DNA of 64,000 nucleotides from Rhabdornis inornatus (GCA_013397075.1 VWZS01002358.1:169478-233477); one strand, 5' to 3'. Positions 12,474-23,080 are shown, counted from the first letter of the stretch. Notes: generated from the letters alone by a model not told the origin. A program made the numbers and translations.

Positions 12474-12525
12474 ACACAGAATTCCAGAATGGTTTGGGTT
12501 GGAAGGATCCTAAAGCCCATCTCAA
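12474..12525 (-). mobile_element. CR1 LINE tail, short fragment
   Basis: ACACAGAATTCCAGAATGG, TTTGGGTTGGAAGGATCC and TAAAGCCCATCTC form the complement of the CR1 3' terminus. The element dissolves into unrelated sequence after about 50 bp. Confidence 0.82.
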
Positions 12526-13924
12526 GGAAGGCAGGACCTGCCAACAGCCCTGCTGATGTCCCTGCAGCTCCAGGCTGGCCATCCTTGGCCATCCCCAGGA
12601 AAAGGGACCCTCTTGCATGAGGGGTCATGTCTGTTCCCCGCCATCCTGGCCAGAGAATTTGGACCCAGCCCAGGCTCTGCTTGTTCAGGATATGCTGCTC
12701 CCTGTCAATGCTCCAACACTTTCGTTTCCATCCAAAAACACAAGACAAAACACAAGTGGGGAGAGCTCAGAGGGCCTCAGCCCAGCCCTGCAGCGGGTGC
12801 TGTGAATTCATCCGGAGTGAAATCTCTGTTTGGAGATAAGTGCAGGAATTCAGCCTGGGATGAGGGGTTTGCAAAGCTCCTGCCAGGAAATGTTTGCTTT
12901 AAAGGAGGAAAATTCCCCAGCCCAGCTGTCTCCTCTCCATTGCCACCGTGACCAGCCTGTGCCCAGTGTCCTGCACACTGCCACTGGCACGTGGCACAGG
13001 GGACAGTGGCCAGCTCATGCCGTAGCCCCCCTGCTGCCCTCTGCAATGTGGGGGTGCTCCCAGGCTGTTCCAAGTCTCCCCCAAACTTCATCCCCCAACT
13101 GGATGACCTCAGTGTTGCATCTTGGAATCTCATGGCTCCCATCCTGGTGGGATGTGGTGGGAGAGGTTTCAGGTCCTCGTTGATGCCTTGAGGCCCCCCC
13201 AAATCCACCTGGGCTTTCACTCTGGAAAACCATGGGGGGATGAGCCCTGAGCCCCTTCCCAGCAAGCTGGAGATGAATCCTTGCTGGAACCCACCCAGTC
13301 CTGCTCTGTGCGCTGCTGAGCTCTGGCCACACCACACTCCACATCCCTCACCTGCCTGGAGTGGGAGAGAGAAAAGAAAAGGGGAGGGAGAGACAGGTCC
13401 CCAGGAAATGGGGATTTATGGTTACTTGTGACAAGTGCGAGGGACTCACAGAGACCTCCAGGTTTTATGAGCAACGTTTGAGGCTTGACTGGCTGCTTAA
13501 ACACAGCTCAGCTAATCCCAGCACAGCGTAGCCAGCACAAATTGGAAAAGGTTTAGTGGGAAGACAAGGGGAAAATGAGAGCATAAAACATATTTTATAT
13601 CGTGTCAGAGGAATATGTAATTTACAGTAAAAGGATGTTAAACAAACACCAGAGGCAGCCACGGGAGCAGAGACAGAGCAGAGGAGCTGCTTTCCTTTGG
13701 GCAGCAACGGGGGGGATTCTCCAGAGTGTGGAGAAAGGGATCAGCTGGGAGTGTCATTTGTGCTCCTCTCCAGAGACATCCTGGCAGTGGCACAGGGACA
13801 GAGGACACCACTCCTGTGGTGAGGCAGCACAGGAGGAGAACTCTCAGGGCTCTTCATTTTTACCTGGACTCCTCCTCGCTGGGTTGTGTCTCTGCCTCAG
13901 ACCCTCCTGTGCTGCCCCAGCTGG
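12526..13924. other. Unique sequence, nothing recognised
   Basis: No gene or repeat is supported. An A+T-richer patch at about 13555-13650 (CATATTTTATATCG) could be an old element but is too weak to call. The 186-codon minus-strand frame at 12777-13337 has no recognisable motif. Confidence 0.55.
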
Positions 13925-14160
13925 GGAATGGCTTCCCACTGCCATGGGCAGGGTTAGATGGGATATTGGGAGGGAATATTCATCACCTGTGAGGGTGCCC
14001 TGGCATAGGTTGCCCAGAGCAGCTGTGGCTGCCCCATCCCTGGAAGCATTTAAGGCCAGGTTGGAGTAACCTGGGATATTGGAAGGTGTCTCCACCCATG
14101 GAACGAGGTGGCACTGGATGGGCCTTAACCTTCCAACCCAAAGCATTCCATGATTCTGTG
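13925..14160 (+). mobile_element. CR1 LINE 3'-end fragment
   Basis: Landmarks run GAATGGCTTCCCACTGCCA, GGGTTAGATGGGATATTGGG, AGAGCAGCTGTGGCTGCCCC and ATCCCTGGAAGCATTTAAGG. The tail CATTCCATGATTCTGTG closes the copy. About 10 bp are missing in the middle (GGTTGGAGTAACCTGGG) compared with other copies here. Confidence 0.92.
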
Positions 14161-16279
14161 GCACAGAGCCCCCAGCCCCCGGAGAGTCCAGGCAGGCACG
14201 GGCAGGTGGCTGTACCAGGTACGTGCTTCCCTTGAGCAGCAGCCCATCCAGCTGCTCCCTCTCACCTGCCCGTGGGAGGAGATAGAAACCAGCCCAGGTG
14301 GGAGCACAGCCTTTGCTGCAGGGGCTCTGGGAAGCTGCATTTCCTGGAGAAAGGAGCTTCCTTCTCCATCCTCCTCCATTAGCATTGCTGAAGAGAAGTG
14401 TCAGGTCGTGGCTGGAAGAAGAGCAGCTCTGGCAGGATAATAAGTGGCTGCAGGCCAGGCTGGGCTCCCAAAGGCTGTAGGAGCTTGGGGCTGATGCTGC
14501 TTCCCCTCCCTGGCTGCCCTGCCCTGTCCCTGCCAGGTGTTTCTGTGCTGGTGCCAACACCTCGTCACCTCCCTGCCATGACCCTTTTCCAGCAGTGAAG
14601 CACAATTAGGAAGCTGCTTTTTCCCCTGCTGTGTCCAGCAGCTGCTTCCCTCCACTCTGCTGGCTCTGACCTTCTTCTTCTCCTCTGCCACGGAGCAGCC
14701 CCAGACCACAAGGAACAGGCAGAGCAGGATGCTGGATTGTCACTCCTGAGGACACAGTGTCCCCGTTCCCACCTCTCAGCCAGGGGTGGCACTGGGGGTT
14801 CAGAAAAGTCACCCCTCTGACCAACAGAGTTCTGTGGTGCCTCTGTGGCTTCCTGCCTGCAGAAATTCTGGCTTTCCTTCACCAAGGGCTCCGTCCTGGC
14901 TCTCTCCAGCAGCCGCAGGCTACCAGGAAATTTATTAGACTTGTAAAACTTCAGGGCTCAAATCTAATTGTCTCCTTCTCCCCCTGCTCCCTGGGGGGAA
15001 GCTCCTTGATTTAAGCCCCAATTCCAAGCCCAGCCAGCGTGTCAGCACTCAGAGTTCAAAGTCAAATGAGCCATTTGTGCCAGGGCCAAGGGATAATTAC
15101 AGCTCCTGTGGATTGGGGACCTGGAGCAGCTCCTGTCCTGACAGAGGGGCACCGTGCCTTGTCTGGGGACACCAGTCCATCTCATTGGAGCTGACTGGGA
15201 CAGAGTTGAGACATCCCAGGTCACCGTGGCAGCAGGAATGTGGTGTTTGTTCAGCAGCACAAGCATCCCCTGCAGGTGAACACAATTCCTCTGCCATGGG
15301 CTCTGCCCAGCCCCAAAATTTGTAAAGGGTCACAGAAATATCTGTGAAGGGACTGAGGCTGGATTAATGGCATGAGCACATCTGGTTTGCTCAGCTACAA
15401 AAAGCAGCACTGGATGGGTGGGAAATGTAGCTGGGTGGGGATAAAAGGTGGTTCAGAAATGAAGGAGCTGAAGGTTTGGCTTGGGGTTTAACCCCAGCCC
15501 CACTCAGTCCATCACCAGGACACCCCTGTGCTTGGGAAGAAGGCTGCCTGTGGCAGTGAGGGCTGGGAGTTCAGGGAAGAGGAGGGCTGGGATGGTGAGG
15601 GGTGGTTCCTGCACTGGGGGAGTTTTGAGCTGGACCAAAACTGGTGAAGCCGTAGAGGAAGCAACGTTCCACTGCAGGCTTGGGGATGATCCAAGTGCTG
15701 TAATTCCCTGCAGAACTCCTGCCCAGTGCCCTTGCTGAGCCTGTTGTGCCTCCCTGAGCAGTGATGGGACACTGCTTCTAGCCCTGCCTGCTCTGGGTCC
15801 CCACAGAGCATTGAGGCTTTTTGTGGGGCTGAGTGCCTTCGTCTGATCCCTTGACTGGAAAACTACCCTGTGCTCCCTAAATCCCTTCAGCCTTTCCCAT
15901 GGCTTCACACAGGCTGTTTAATTGGGCAGTTCTGTGCTTATCTGGGGGTTATCCTGGCAGGGAGAAGGCTCCACGGCAGGCTGTAATCCCAGGTTCTGTG
16001 TCACCGGCTCCATCAGCCACAGCCACCGGGGTTTTGTTGCCTGAAGCAGCTTTATGGTAGCAAATTATAAACTCCAGGAGATTCTGCAGCTCTGCTTGGG
16101 GCCCACCTGGCAAGAGCAATCACCTTTTGCTTTCCTGTTGAAGATAAACTTTATTTTTCTCTTCCTCAACTTTCCCTGAGCCATGCTGGCCGTGGCAGAG
16201 CCACTGGGCTGAGCACATTCCTTCCCTGCACATCCCATCCCCATTCCAGCTTGGAGAGGCCATGGGGGTGCTGCAGGGC
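14161..16279. other. Unique sequence, nothing recognised
   Basis: Two kilobases of ordinary G+C-rich DNA. Minus-strand frames of up to 253 codons (13844-14605) run partly through the adjacent CR1 copy and so cannot be a conserved gene. Confidence 0.55.
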
Positions 16280-16425
16280 AAGAGCAGCATCCCTGGAAGT
16301 GTCCAAGGCCAGGTTGAATGGGGTTTGGAGCAGCCTGGGCTAGTGGAAGGTGTCCCTGCCTGTGGCAAGGAGGGGAATGAAATGGGCTTTAAGATCTCTC
16401 CCAACCCCAAAGATTCCATGATTCC
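16280..16425 (+). mobile_element. CR1 LINE 3'-end fragment
   Basis: CATCCCTGGAAGTGTCCAAG, GGCTAGTGGAAGGTGTCCCT, a degraded GGCAAGGAGGGGAATGAAAT block and the tail AGATTCCATGATTCC. It is truncated at its 5' side within the AGCTGTGGCTGCC segment. Confidence 0.9.
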
Positions 16426-16680
16426 CAAAAGCTGATGTTGAGCCCAGGGAATGCAGCTGCTGCTCCTGAGGGCTCAGACCTTGCCCCACTGAAGGATCCC
16501 ACATGGTGTGTGAACTTGCAGCCTTCCTTGAGTCCCGGTTTCCTGGGCCTCACACGCTGCTCCCCAGCAATTTGCAAATCAAGAAAGGAAGTTAAAATTC
16601 CGTCTCCAGAAATAGCTGATTCCTGGGTTTGCAGCTTGTCTGGGAGCTGCTGGCAATTTTGTCATTTGTAGTTGGGAGAA

Positions 16681-16706
16681 GGGGGGGGGGGGGGGNNNNN
16701 NNGGGG
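16681..16706. other. Poly-G run containing an assembly gap (7 N)
   Basis: Fifteen G (16681-16695), seven N (16696-16702) and four more G. The N run marks unresolved sequence, so the true length of the G tract is unknown. The frames that translate through it with X residues are meaningless. Confidence 0.97.
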
Positions 16707-16904
16707 AAGGGAGAAATAAGAAAATGCAAAATCCAACAAGGGCAGAAAGCTGGAGTCTGGATGGAGCCAGGAATTACAGGAGGAGCCCAGGAGATGCCTG
16801 GAGGTGTCCAACACCCTCTGAGCCATGGTCCCCAGGCACTGTGCCATGGAGGGAGGTGACAACAGCTCCTTCCTGGACAGCTCTGCGGTGCCAATCCATC
16901 ACAG

Positions 16905-17150
16905 TGCCTCTCATCCAGAGAAATGAATGGATACAGCACCGGGAGTGGATCAGGGGAGATTTATGGGGAGGGATTAAAAGAACTAAATATCCAGAGCTGG
17001 GTGGGGAGATGTTTAAAGGAAAGGGCGCGTGTGAGCAGGCAGGGAGTGAAAAGTGTAATAACACTCTATAAATATTTGAAGGTGGAGGCACCAGCAGCAG
17101 ATTGATTTATTTGTGGCTGTGGAAATGAGATGAGGCTATAGAGGAGGGAT
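16905..17150 (+). mobile_element. Possible old CR1/L3-type LINE fragment
   Basis: The order GGGATTAAAAGAACTAAATA, then GTAATAACACTCTATAAATA and TTTGAAGGTGGAGGCACC resembles the segment upstream of the 3' UTR in older CR1-clade LINEs. The expected continuation into a tail is absent. The similarity is from memory and weak; it could be unrelated unique sequence. Confidence 0.4.
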
Positions 17151-17390
17151 GGGAGAAGCCAGAGCAGTTTCCCTGAGAAGAAGGAGCACGGATCCCATCA
17201 CCTGGAGGCAGATGGAGGTGCTGAGAGGACACAGGGAATGTGGGATGCCTGATCTGGGCTGAGTGGCCCCTGATGCTCCGGTTCAGAGCATGATGCTGGT
17301 AGAGATGGACTCTGTCAACTCCATCAAACTCAACTCTGGGAGCTTTTCCATTCATCTCTTCCCAAACAGCACCCAACAACGCCTGAACTG

Positions 17391-17435
17391 TTCCTCCTCC
17401 TCCTTCTCCTCCTCCTCCTCCTCTTCCCCCCCCCC
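17391..17435. repeat. (TCC)n / poly-pyrimidine tract
   Basis: Runs of TCC and TCCTCC end in a poly-C stretch of ten bases. It gives a Ser-rich frame on plus and a Gly/Glu-rich frame on minus that should be ignored. Confidence 0.92.
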
Positions 17436-17486
17436 AGCCCCTCATGCTGCCAAGCTGTTCATGTGTAAGAAGAACATCTTGGGCAG

Positions 17487-17665
17487 GACGCGCGCTCCGA
17501 GTCCTTCCCGCTTTCTTGGCGGCCCCCCGGCCCCCTCCCATCTCGGTGTCACGTTGTCCCTGCCGAGTGTGCCACGCTGGGTGGCAGAGCCTGGCTGGCA
17601 TCGGCGGCGCTGCGAACGCGACAGATGGGAGCGAGGAAGGCTCGCTCCGCCTGTGCCAGGGTGAA
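17487..17665. promoter_or_regulatory. CpG-dense patch
   Basis: CpG recurs at short intervals: GGACGCGCGCTCCGAG, CTTGGCGGCCCCCCGGCC, CATCGGCGGCGCTGCGAACGCG and GAGCGAGGAAGGCTCGCTCCG. CpG is depleted elsewhere in the window, so this patch may be hypomethylated in the germ line. No TATA box, exon or splice context supports a promoter, so the regulatory label is tentative. Confidence 0.35.
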
Positions 17666-18372
17666 AATGGCTCAGCTGCAAATGAATATTTCCAGAAACC
17701 TCTCCTTCCCTGCTTTATAATTATGAGCAGATTTTCTTGGGGATAAAAGGGAGGCTGGTTTCAAAAAAGAACTGACCCTGTGTGGGAAGAACGGTTTTCT
17801 TCTTGGAAAAATTATGGTGCCTTGAGCAAGTTTAACTCTTCTGCTTCCTCCAGGCAGGAGAGGATTCTCTGCATCCAAATTCCCATCAGTCAGCTCCGAG
17901 CCTGAGGCTTGGCTCCAGCAACCTCCCAGCACAGGAACAGGAGGCTGTTTTAAACCAGCCAGTTCCTCTTTCAGGCTCTGTGGGGGGGGCTGTGACCCCA
18001 TGGGAAGCCCCTCCTTGGAAGCTTCTGGAACATCTGTGGCAGGCAGGACTCCACACATGAAGGTCTCTGAGCCCGGCTGGGAGGCACTGGTGGGAGGTGG
18101 AACGTGGTGGTGTTGCCTGGCGACGGCTGTGGGGTCCCTGCTTGGCTCTGTGGTGCCCATCGGGGCTGGTCCATGGGGAATTCCTGCTGGGGAGACCACT
18201 CTGGATTGGATTTGTGTGTTGAAACCCGACTTGGAATTCTCTGGAAAGAATCGGGTGCTGCCCAGTGGGGGCTGGGCTGAGCACTGGGCTCCATCCCACG
18301 TGTGAGAGCTTCTGCCAATGCTCATTCCATGGGCATGGAAGGAGGGGGGCAGCTGGGAATGAGCTGGGAGAT
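17666..18372. other. Unique sequence, nothing recognised
   Basis: No repeat or exon is recognised. The 238-codon minus frame (17672-18388) extends into the neighbouring minisatellite and has no protein-like features. Confidence 0.5.
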
Positions 18373-18640
18373 TCCATGGTGACATCACACGTCCATGGTG
18401 ACATCACATACGTCTATTGTGATATCACAGAATTCCATGGTGATGTCACACACATCCATGGTGATGTCACACACACCCATGTCACATCAAACATGCCCAT
18501 GGTCACATCACAGAATTCCATGGTCACATCACAGATGTACATGTCACATCACACAATTCCATATTACATAAATCCATGGTCACACCAAAGATGTCCATGG
18601 TGACATCAAAGATGTCCATGGTCATGTCATCTGTGACCAG
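18373..18640. repeat. 21-bp minisatellite with CRE-like cores
   Basis: About thirteen imperfect units, mostly 21 bp (some 19-20, one 15), built on TCCATGGTGACATCACA. Unit starts lie at about 18373, 18392, 18413, 18434, 18455, 18475, 18496, 18517, 18537, 18558, 18573, 18594 and 18615. Units carry the CCATGG palindrome and TGACATCA, TGATGTCA or GTCACATCA cores. The 21-bp period forces a 7-residue pattern (HGDVTH and similar) in one plus frame, which is an artefact. Confidence 0.93.
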
Positions 18641-18790
18641 CACCCCACAAGCTGGAAGCTCTGGGACACAGGATCCTCTTCCCTGTACCCAAACCACCTC
18701 CGCTATGCCAGGAACGCATCGGAAAATTTGTGTGACAGACGCGAGAGGCAAAGGGGTCCTTGGAAGTTTTCCCCAGCATGAGGGAAGCTC

Positions 18791-19603
18791 TTGAAGTTGA
18801 TTCCTAGAACAGGCACCTTATTAGGGAGCGTCGGGGCGAACTTTGAACAGCTCTTACACGGAAACAGATCTGCCTCTCGAGCAGCAGTTTGCTGTGTTCC
18901 TTTTGATAACGATAATGATCTTACATTGCGGCGCTGCCTTTCATCTCGCCCGATCTTAATGAGCTTTACAGACAAATGTGCAAGCGATACGGGCAGATCC
19001 ATTCTCCCGACAATGCCAGCACTGGATGTGGCAGGTGTCTGGGAATCAGCCCGCGCCGGAGCGGGAGGAACGGGGGTTTGTTTTGATTTCTCCTTATTTA
19101 TTGAAAATGCAGGCAGCGTTTTAGAGAAGAGGGATTTGGCAAGCTCAGATTTGGCCAGGACAACAAAGTTGTCTCTCTGTCTTTCCTTTTGGAGCCGTTC
19201 CTCTCCTCGATCCATATTTCAGCTGCGGTGGTGCCAGGGAAGGGATTGCTTCCCGGCGGCTCGAGCGGCTGCCTGGCGTGGAGGCTCACGGCTCCGGGGC
19301 TCTGCCGTGTGTTTCATGTGTTTCAGAGGTGCCAAGAGGAGGGAGATGTGCCAGAATAGCCCATGGCCTGTGCCCACAGAGCTCAGCTGGGCTTGGGCTG
19401 AGGTGCTGCCTCCATCACAGCCTCTCCCTGCAGTTCTGCTCCCAGTTTTCTCTCCCTGTTTCTCACCCATGCCCCAAATGATGGGGTGGGATCTGCTCCC
19501 TCATCCAGCAGGATATTTCCAGCCACTGTTTTGTATCACCTTGAACGCCAGGCTCTGTGTCCCCAGAGTCTCACCCGTTCCCAATCCATCAGGCCAAATT
19601 TAG
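18791..19603 (+). other. Longest open frame in the window, probably non-coding
   Basis: A 270-codon frame that opens at TTG. The first ATG lies at 18959, leaving 214 codons. The translation contains a run around residues 36-75 (FDNDNDLTLRRCLSSRPILM...) and no domain I recognise. Its first part lies over CpG-containing, probably conserved sequence with a MIR-like relic. The 3' part (from about 19300) is ordinary word-repetitive DNA and extends without any splice-like boundary. I favour chance openness. Confidence 0.45.
18820..19290. other. Candidate conserved non-coding element with ancient SINE relic
   Basis: Word usage differs from the flanks and CpG is frequent: GAGCGTCGGGGCGAAC, GATAACGATAATGATC, CTCGCCCGATC, AAGCGATACGGGCAG. 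At 18930-18978 the order CTTTCATCTCG, CGATCTTAATG and AGCTTTACAGACAAATG resembles the CTTTCATC...GATCTCAAAGCGCTTTACA segment of old vertebrate MIR/CORE-type SINEs. Both the relic and the conservation are inferred from memory of such sequences, not aligned. Confidence 0.4.
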
Positions 19604-20644
19604 CATTGTCATGAGGAGCTGTCCCCCAGCACAGCACATCTCCTCCATCTCCTCCATCTCCTCCCCATCCATGAGGGCACTGCTCTGTTCCTCCCCATAG
19701 CAACCGGCTCAGGAGCCTTCAGTGGAGAGGGAAAGGCAAGAGCTGGGAACATCTCAATGCCCCCAGGTTCAGTTTTGAGCCGATATTCTGCCTAATGATC
19801 CCAGGCCAAGGGGAAAACTGCTGCTGCTGCTGCTGCTCAGGTGTTGCTGGAGCCTTCCCCATCCATAAAGCTGGAATCCTCCTCATCATCATTTATGATT
19901 TTTCCCCAGGAAATAGCTGTCCCCCCATCCCAGCACCCAGCCAGGGCTGTGGGTGGGTGGTGCTGTCCCTCCTCTCCTGGGGACATCCCAGCTCGTTCAG
20001 GATGTGCCCCACTCCTTTTGGCCCTCTGGTTCACAAATGCTTTCGACCCTTTGGGGTTGGTGTGGAAGTGAATTCCTTTTCTCTCTTCTGTTTCTCTTCC
20101 TTTCAAGCTGACCCCTCCTGGGAGCCCTTTTATCCTCCTGTATCTCCATTTCCACCTCTTTTTTTCGGGGCTGTGGTGGGGTTAACCCTTCTTTTGCTGT
20201 CTGGGGTTTGTAAAAATGCTGCTGCTGCTCAGGATATTCGAGGTTAAAAGCAAACCCTTGTGCCCTCAGGAAACAGAACCATGTCCCTGCCAAGGGGCCC
20301 ACAGGAGGCTGGCGTGGGACATCCCAGCCCAGAGGTTTTGCTCTCATGTTCTCTCCCAAGGTTTTAATTCCCTGGAGAGCAGAGAATTCAGAAATGGGTC
20401 TGGGGGACGATATTTTGTGGTCAACAAGAAGAGCCCTGTGTGGGGATGAGATAAATGCTTGTTTGCTCTAATAAAAATTCATTAGTAAAGCTGATGGACA
20501 GCAAAGGACACAAACACTGACTCTCCTGAGTGCTGATGTGTGATGGGAATGCTGGAGTGGTTATCAGAACCTGTGATTCTGCCTGTGGATTTGGGAATTG
20601 TCCAGGACTGTCAGGCTGATGTGACCATTCACATGGCATTTGGT
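19301..20644. other. Unique sequence with two short simple repeats
   Basis: Holds a three-copy (CTCCTCCAT) run at about 19640-19666 and a (CTG)6 run at 19818-19835. Near 20440-20500 an A+T-rich patch with AATAAAAATTCATTAG is too short to call. No gene is recognised. Confidence 0.6.
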
Positions 20645-20799
20645 GCAGCTGCCCCATCCCTGGAAGTGTCCAAGGCCAGGCTGGACAAGGCTTGGACAGA
20701 CCTGGGATAGTGGAAGGTGTCCCTGCCCATGGCAGGGGTGGGATGAGCTGAGCATTAAGGTTGTTTCCCACCCAAACAGTTCTGGAATTCCATGACTCT
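20645..20799 (+). mobile_element. CR1 LINE 3'-end fragment
   Basis: GCCCCATCCCTGGAAGTGTC, CAAGGCCAGGCTGGACAAGG, GATAGTGGAAGGTGTCCC, CCATGGCAGGGGTGGGATG and a tail GGAATTCCATGACTCT. It is truncated at 5' just after the AGCTGTGGCTGCC segment. Confidence 0.93.
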
Positions 20800-22145
20800 A
20801 CAGCTTCCATGGATTTCCCGTGTCTGCAGCCATTGCCTCACCCTGACTAATGGGCAGTGGCATAAAAGGAACCAGTTTACAGAGAATTTCAGATCAACCA
20901 AGTCCAGTCTGGTGGCCTTGGCTCTCTGCTTGTTTACATGGAGACAATTGATGCTGCCACATTTGTATTTGGAGCACTGTGAGAAAGGCTGAAATCTTTC
21001 CAAACCTGTTTTTCTCTGAGAATTAGAAAACCACAAACAGAAGAAAAGCTCACAAAAAAAGACAAACACAACCAGACTGGGGAATGTTTTTATCCATGTC
21101 AACTTCCATGAAACTCCCCTCTCCTCTATTCCCCCACCCAATATGAGCATCCCTGAATCAGCAGTCAAAAGCTGGGATGCAACCAGGGGGTATCAAATCC
21201 CAGGGCTCAAGAGAGGATCCTGCAGCTCTGGATTGGATCTTCCTTCCCTCTCTCCAGCTCCAGCACAAGGCCTGTGGTGCCAGCATTGGGTTAAATGCCT
21301 AATTAATCCCTCCCACTTTCCAATTAATCTCTGTGGTTGTTGTGAGTGGGAGCCTTTGGGATCCATCAGCTCCTCTTCCTCCTCCTCTGCCCGGCTGGCC
21401 TGGGCTGGCTCCAGGGCCACTTTTGGGGGCTGCCACTGCCAAAAAATCTGGCCTGAGATCCCTTGGGAATGGGAGTGCTGCGTTTGCTGCCTCCAGGTGA
21501 TCCATCACCCTGGATTTTGGCTGGAAGAGGAGGGACAAAGGGAATAATTGGGACAAAATGGCCAACACCTAGTGACCAAAAGCAAGGATGTAAGGATTTC
21601 TATGGAAAGATGATTAATAATCAAGGGAAAAGCTGCCTCCTGGCTGATGCCAAACAAGGCTCCAGGGGTGAGAGGCTTTCCAAGTGTTGGGTATGAGCTC
21701 ATGGCTTGTCCCATATGTGGGAGATCTCATAACTGGTGGGTGCATCCCACCCCTCCTGCTCCAGCCCCAGCATTCCCTCAGCTCACTGGGATGTGGGAAG
21801 ATGCTGAACCCACCTTTCCTCACCACTTGAGCATAGAAAAGCAGCATCCAGCACCTCGTGCAACTTCGTTGTCAGGGAAAAGAGCCAGTGCCAGGGAATT
21901 TTGTTGGCCTCATCCTCCCTGGCATGGGAGTAGTGCTGGTACTCAGGCTGAGCTTGGGAGGAATTCAGACAAATTCCTAGATCCCTGAAAGTGGGGAAGC
22001 CTCCTCTCTGCCTGGGGCTTTATGGTTGGTGTCTGGATGATGCACCAGAGGTGACCCAGAGGCACACGAGCATTGCCACCCCAGATGTGCTCATGGCATG
22101 AGCAGTATGAACTCATTACATGCTGCTGCTGCTGCTGGTCTGATT
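20800..22145. other. Unique sequence with a short (TGC)6 run
   Basis: No gene is supported. A TGC trinucleotide run of six copies lies at 22120-22138, immediately 5' of a CR1 tail. Frames of up to 137 codons here are shadows. Confidence 0.55.
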
Positions 22146-22199
22146 ATTGGAATTGGTGACCTTAAAGGTCTTTTCCAATTTAACAATTCCATGATTTAT
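22146..22199 (+). mobile_element. CR1 LINE tail, very short
   Basis: TTGGTGACCTTAAAGGTCTT, TTCCAATTTAACAATTCC and ATGATTTAT match only the last 50 bp of the CR1 subfamily seen at 34882. It is an extreme 5' truncation. Confidence 0.8.
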
Positions 22200-22291
22200 A
22201 ATTCCCCTCTCCCTGCACTTTTAGGGTTTAAAAACCTGATTTGAGATGGTTAATGCCCCCTCCCAGCTCCTTCAGCAACCAGGTGAATGTC

Positions 22292-22392
22292 ACTGGCCCT
22301 GTTTTACAGCAGAGGGGACACTTGGCCTGTGGAGAGTCAATGTCAGAGGCAGGGTCACACCCCGAGAGCCAGTCCGTCCTCTGCTCCCTGCA
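22292..22392 (+). mobile_element. Probable MIR-like (CORE-SINE) relic
   Basis: CCTGTTTTACAGCAGAGGGG, GAGAGTCAATGTCAGAGGCA and GGGTCACACCCCGAGAGCCA follow the order of the MIR 3' segment (TTTTACAGATGAGG ... GTCAGTGGCAGAGC ... AACCCAGG). Pieces between are deleted or changed, as expected for a very old SINE copy in a bird. The match is from memory and not scored. Confidence 0.5.
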
Positions 22393-22669
22393 GCAAGGAT
22401 TTTTCTTGGAGCAACATCCCCCCTGTGTGAGCTGGGGCTATAAAGAACAAATAAAGTGCTGTGCAAGCCAAAGGAAACGGCATCGTTTAAAATCTGCACA
22501 AGGTTAAAAGGCACGGGGAGGACATGGAATGTGCGGATGGATGGCAGGAGAGCAGGCAGGATCACACCCAGGGGCTGCAGAGCGCCAGCCAAATCAGCCA
22601 AGTGCAGAAGGAACAGGGAAATCGAGCTCCTCACCTGCTCCAGGACTGTCCCAGGGGATGCAGAGCAGC

Positions 22670-23080
22670 GTTCCCGAGGGAAGCGCTGATGGATCGGTTT
22701 TTCCAGCGCCCTGCAGAGTCATCCCGAGCAATTAGCTGGGAGTGATGCCCTGCTGGCAGTGACAGCTCCCAGCTCTGCTCCCACCGCCCGGCGCATCCCC
22801 AGCTGGAAGCAGCGGAGCCGCTCCCGGGGCTGTCTCCAGGGGCTCGGGCGCGGCTGGAGGGGTTCGGGGAGCGTTTAGAGCCGATTGCTCTCGCAGCCCC
22901 GCAGGGAGGGCCTGGGGCAAGTTGCCTTCCCAAATTAGGCCGCTGTCAGGTTTGGCGGCTGAGGTTTCGGTTCATTTTCTTCCTGGCTCGCTCCGAGCAG
23001 CCCCATGTGGATTCCCGGGCCAGGATGCAAAGTGTCTGGGCAGCGCTCGGTCGTGCTCCCTGCTGAGCTGTTAACACGGA
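22670..23080. promoter_or_regulatory. CpG-dense block, candidate regulatory region
   Basis: A dense CpG stretch: GCGTTCCCGAGGGAAGCGC, CACCGCCCGGCGCATCC, GCAGCGGAGCCGCTCCCGG, GGCTCGGGCGCGGCTGG, GAGCCGATTGCTCTCGCAG and GCAGCGCTCGGTCGTGC. An AATTAGCTGGGAG motif and a downstream TGTTAACACGGATTTGCC flank it. It is the longest CpG-rich run in the window. No exon or TATA element is visible beside it, so a promoter role is only possible. Confidence 0.4.

Noticed and set aside
11978..12748. 256-codon minus-strand open frame
   Set aside because: It reads through a CR1 fragment and an A+T low-complexity stretch, which a conserved protein would not do. No domain is recognised.
13844..14605. 253-codon minus-strand open frame
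   Set aside because: It passes through the CR1 copy at 13925-14160 and has no protein-like motif.
18265..18603. Frame with heptad-like HGDVTH repeats
   Set aside because: The 7-residue period is forced by the 21-bp minisatellite.
18373..18640. CRISPR array (regular repeats with spacers)
   Set aside because: The units are contiguous imperfect 19-21-bp copies without unique spacers and the DNA is vertebrate. The same applies to the arrays at 33141 and 44535.
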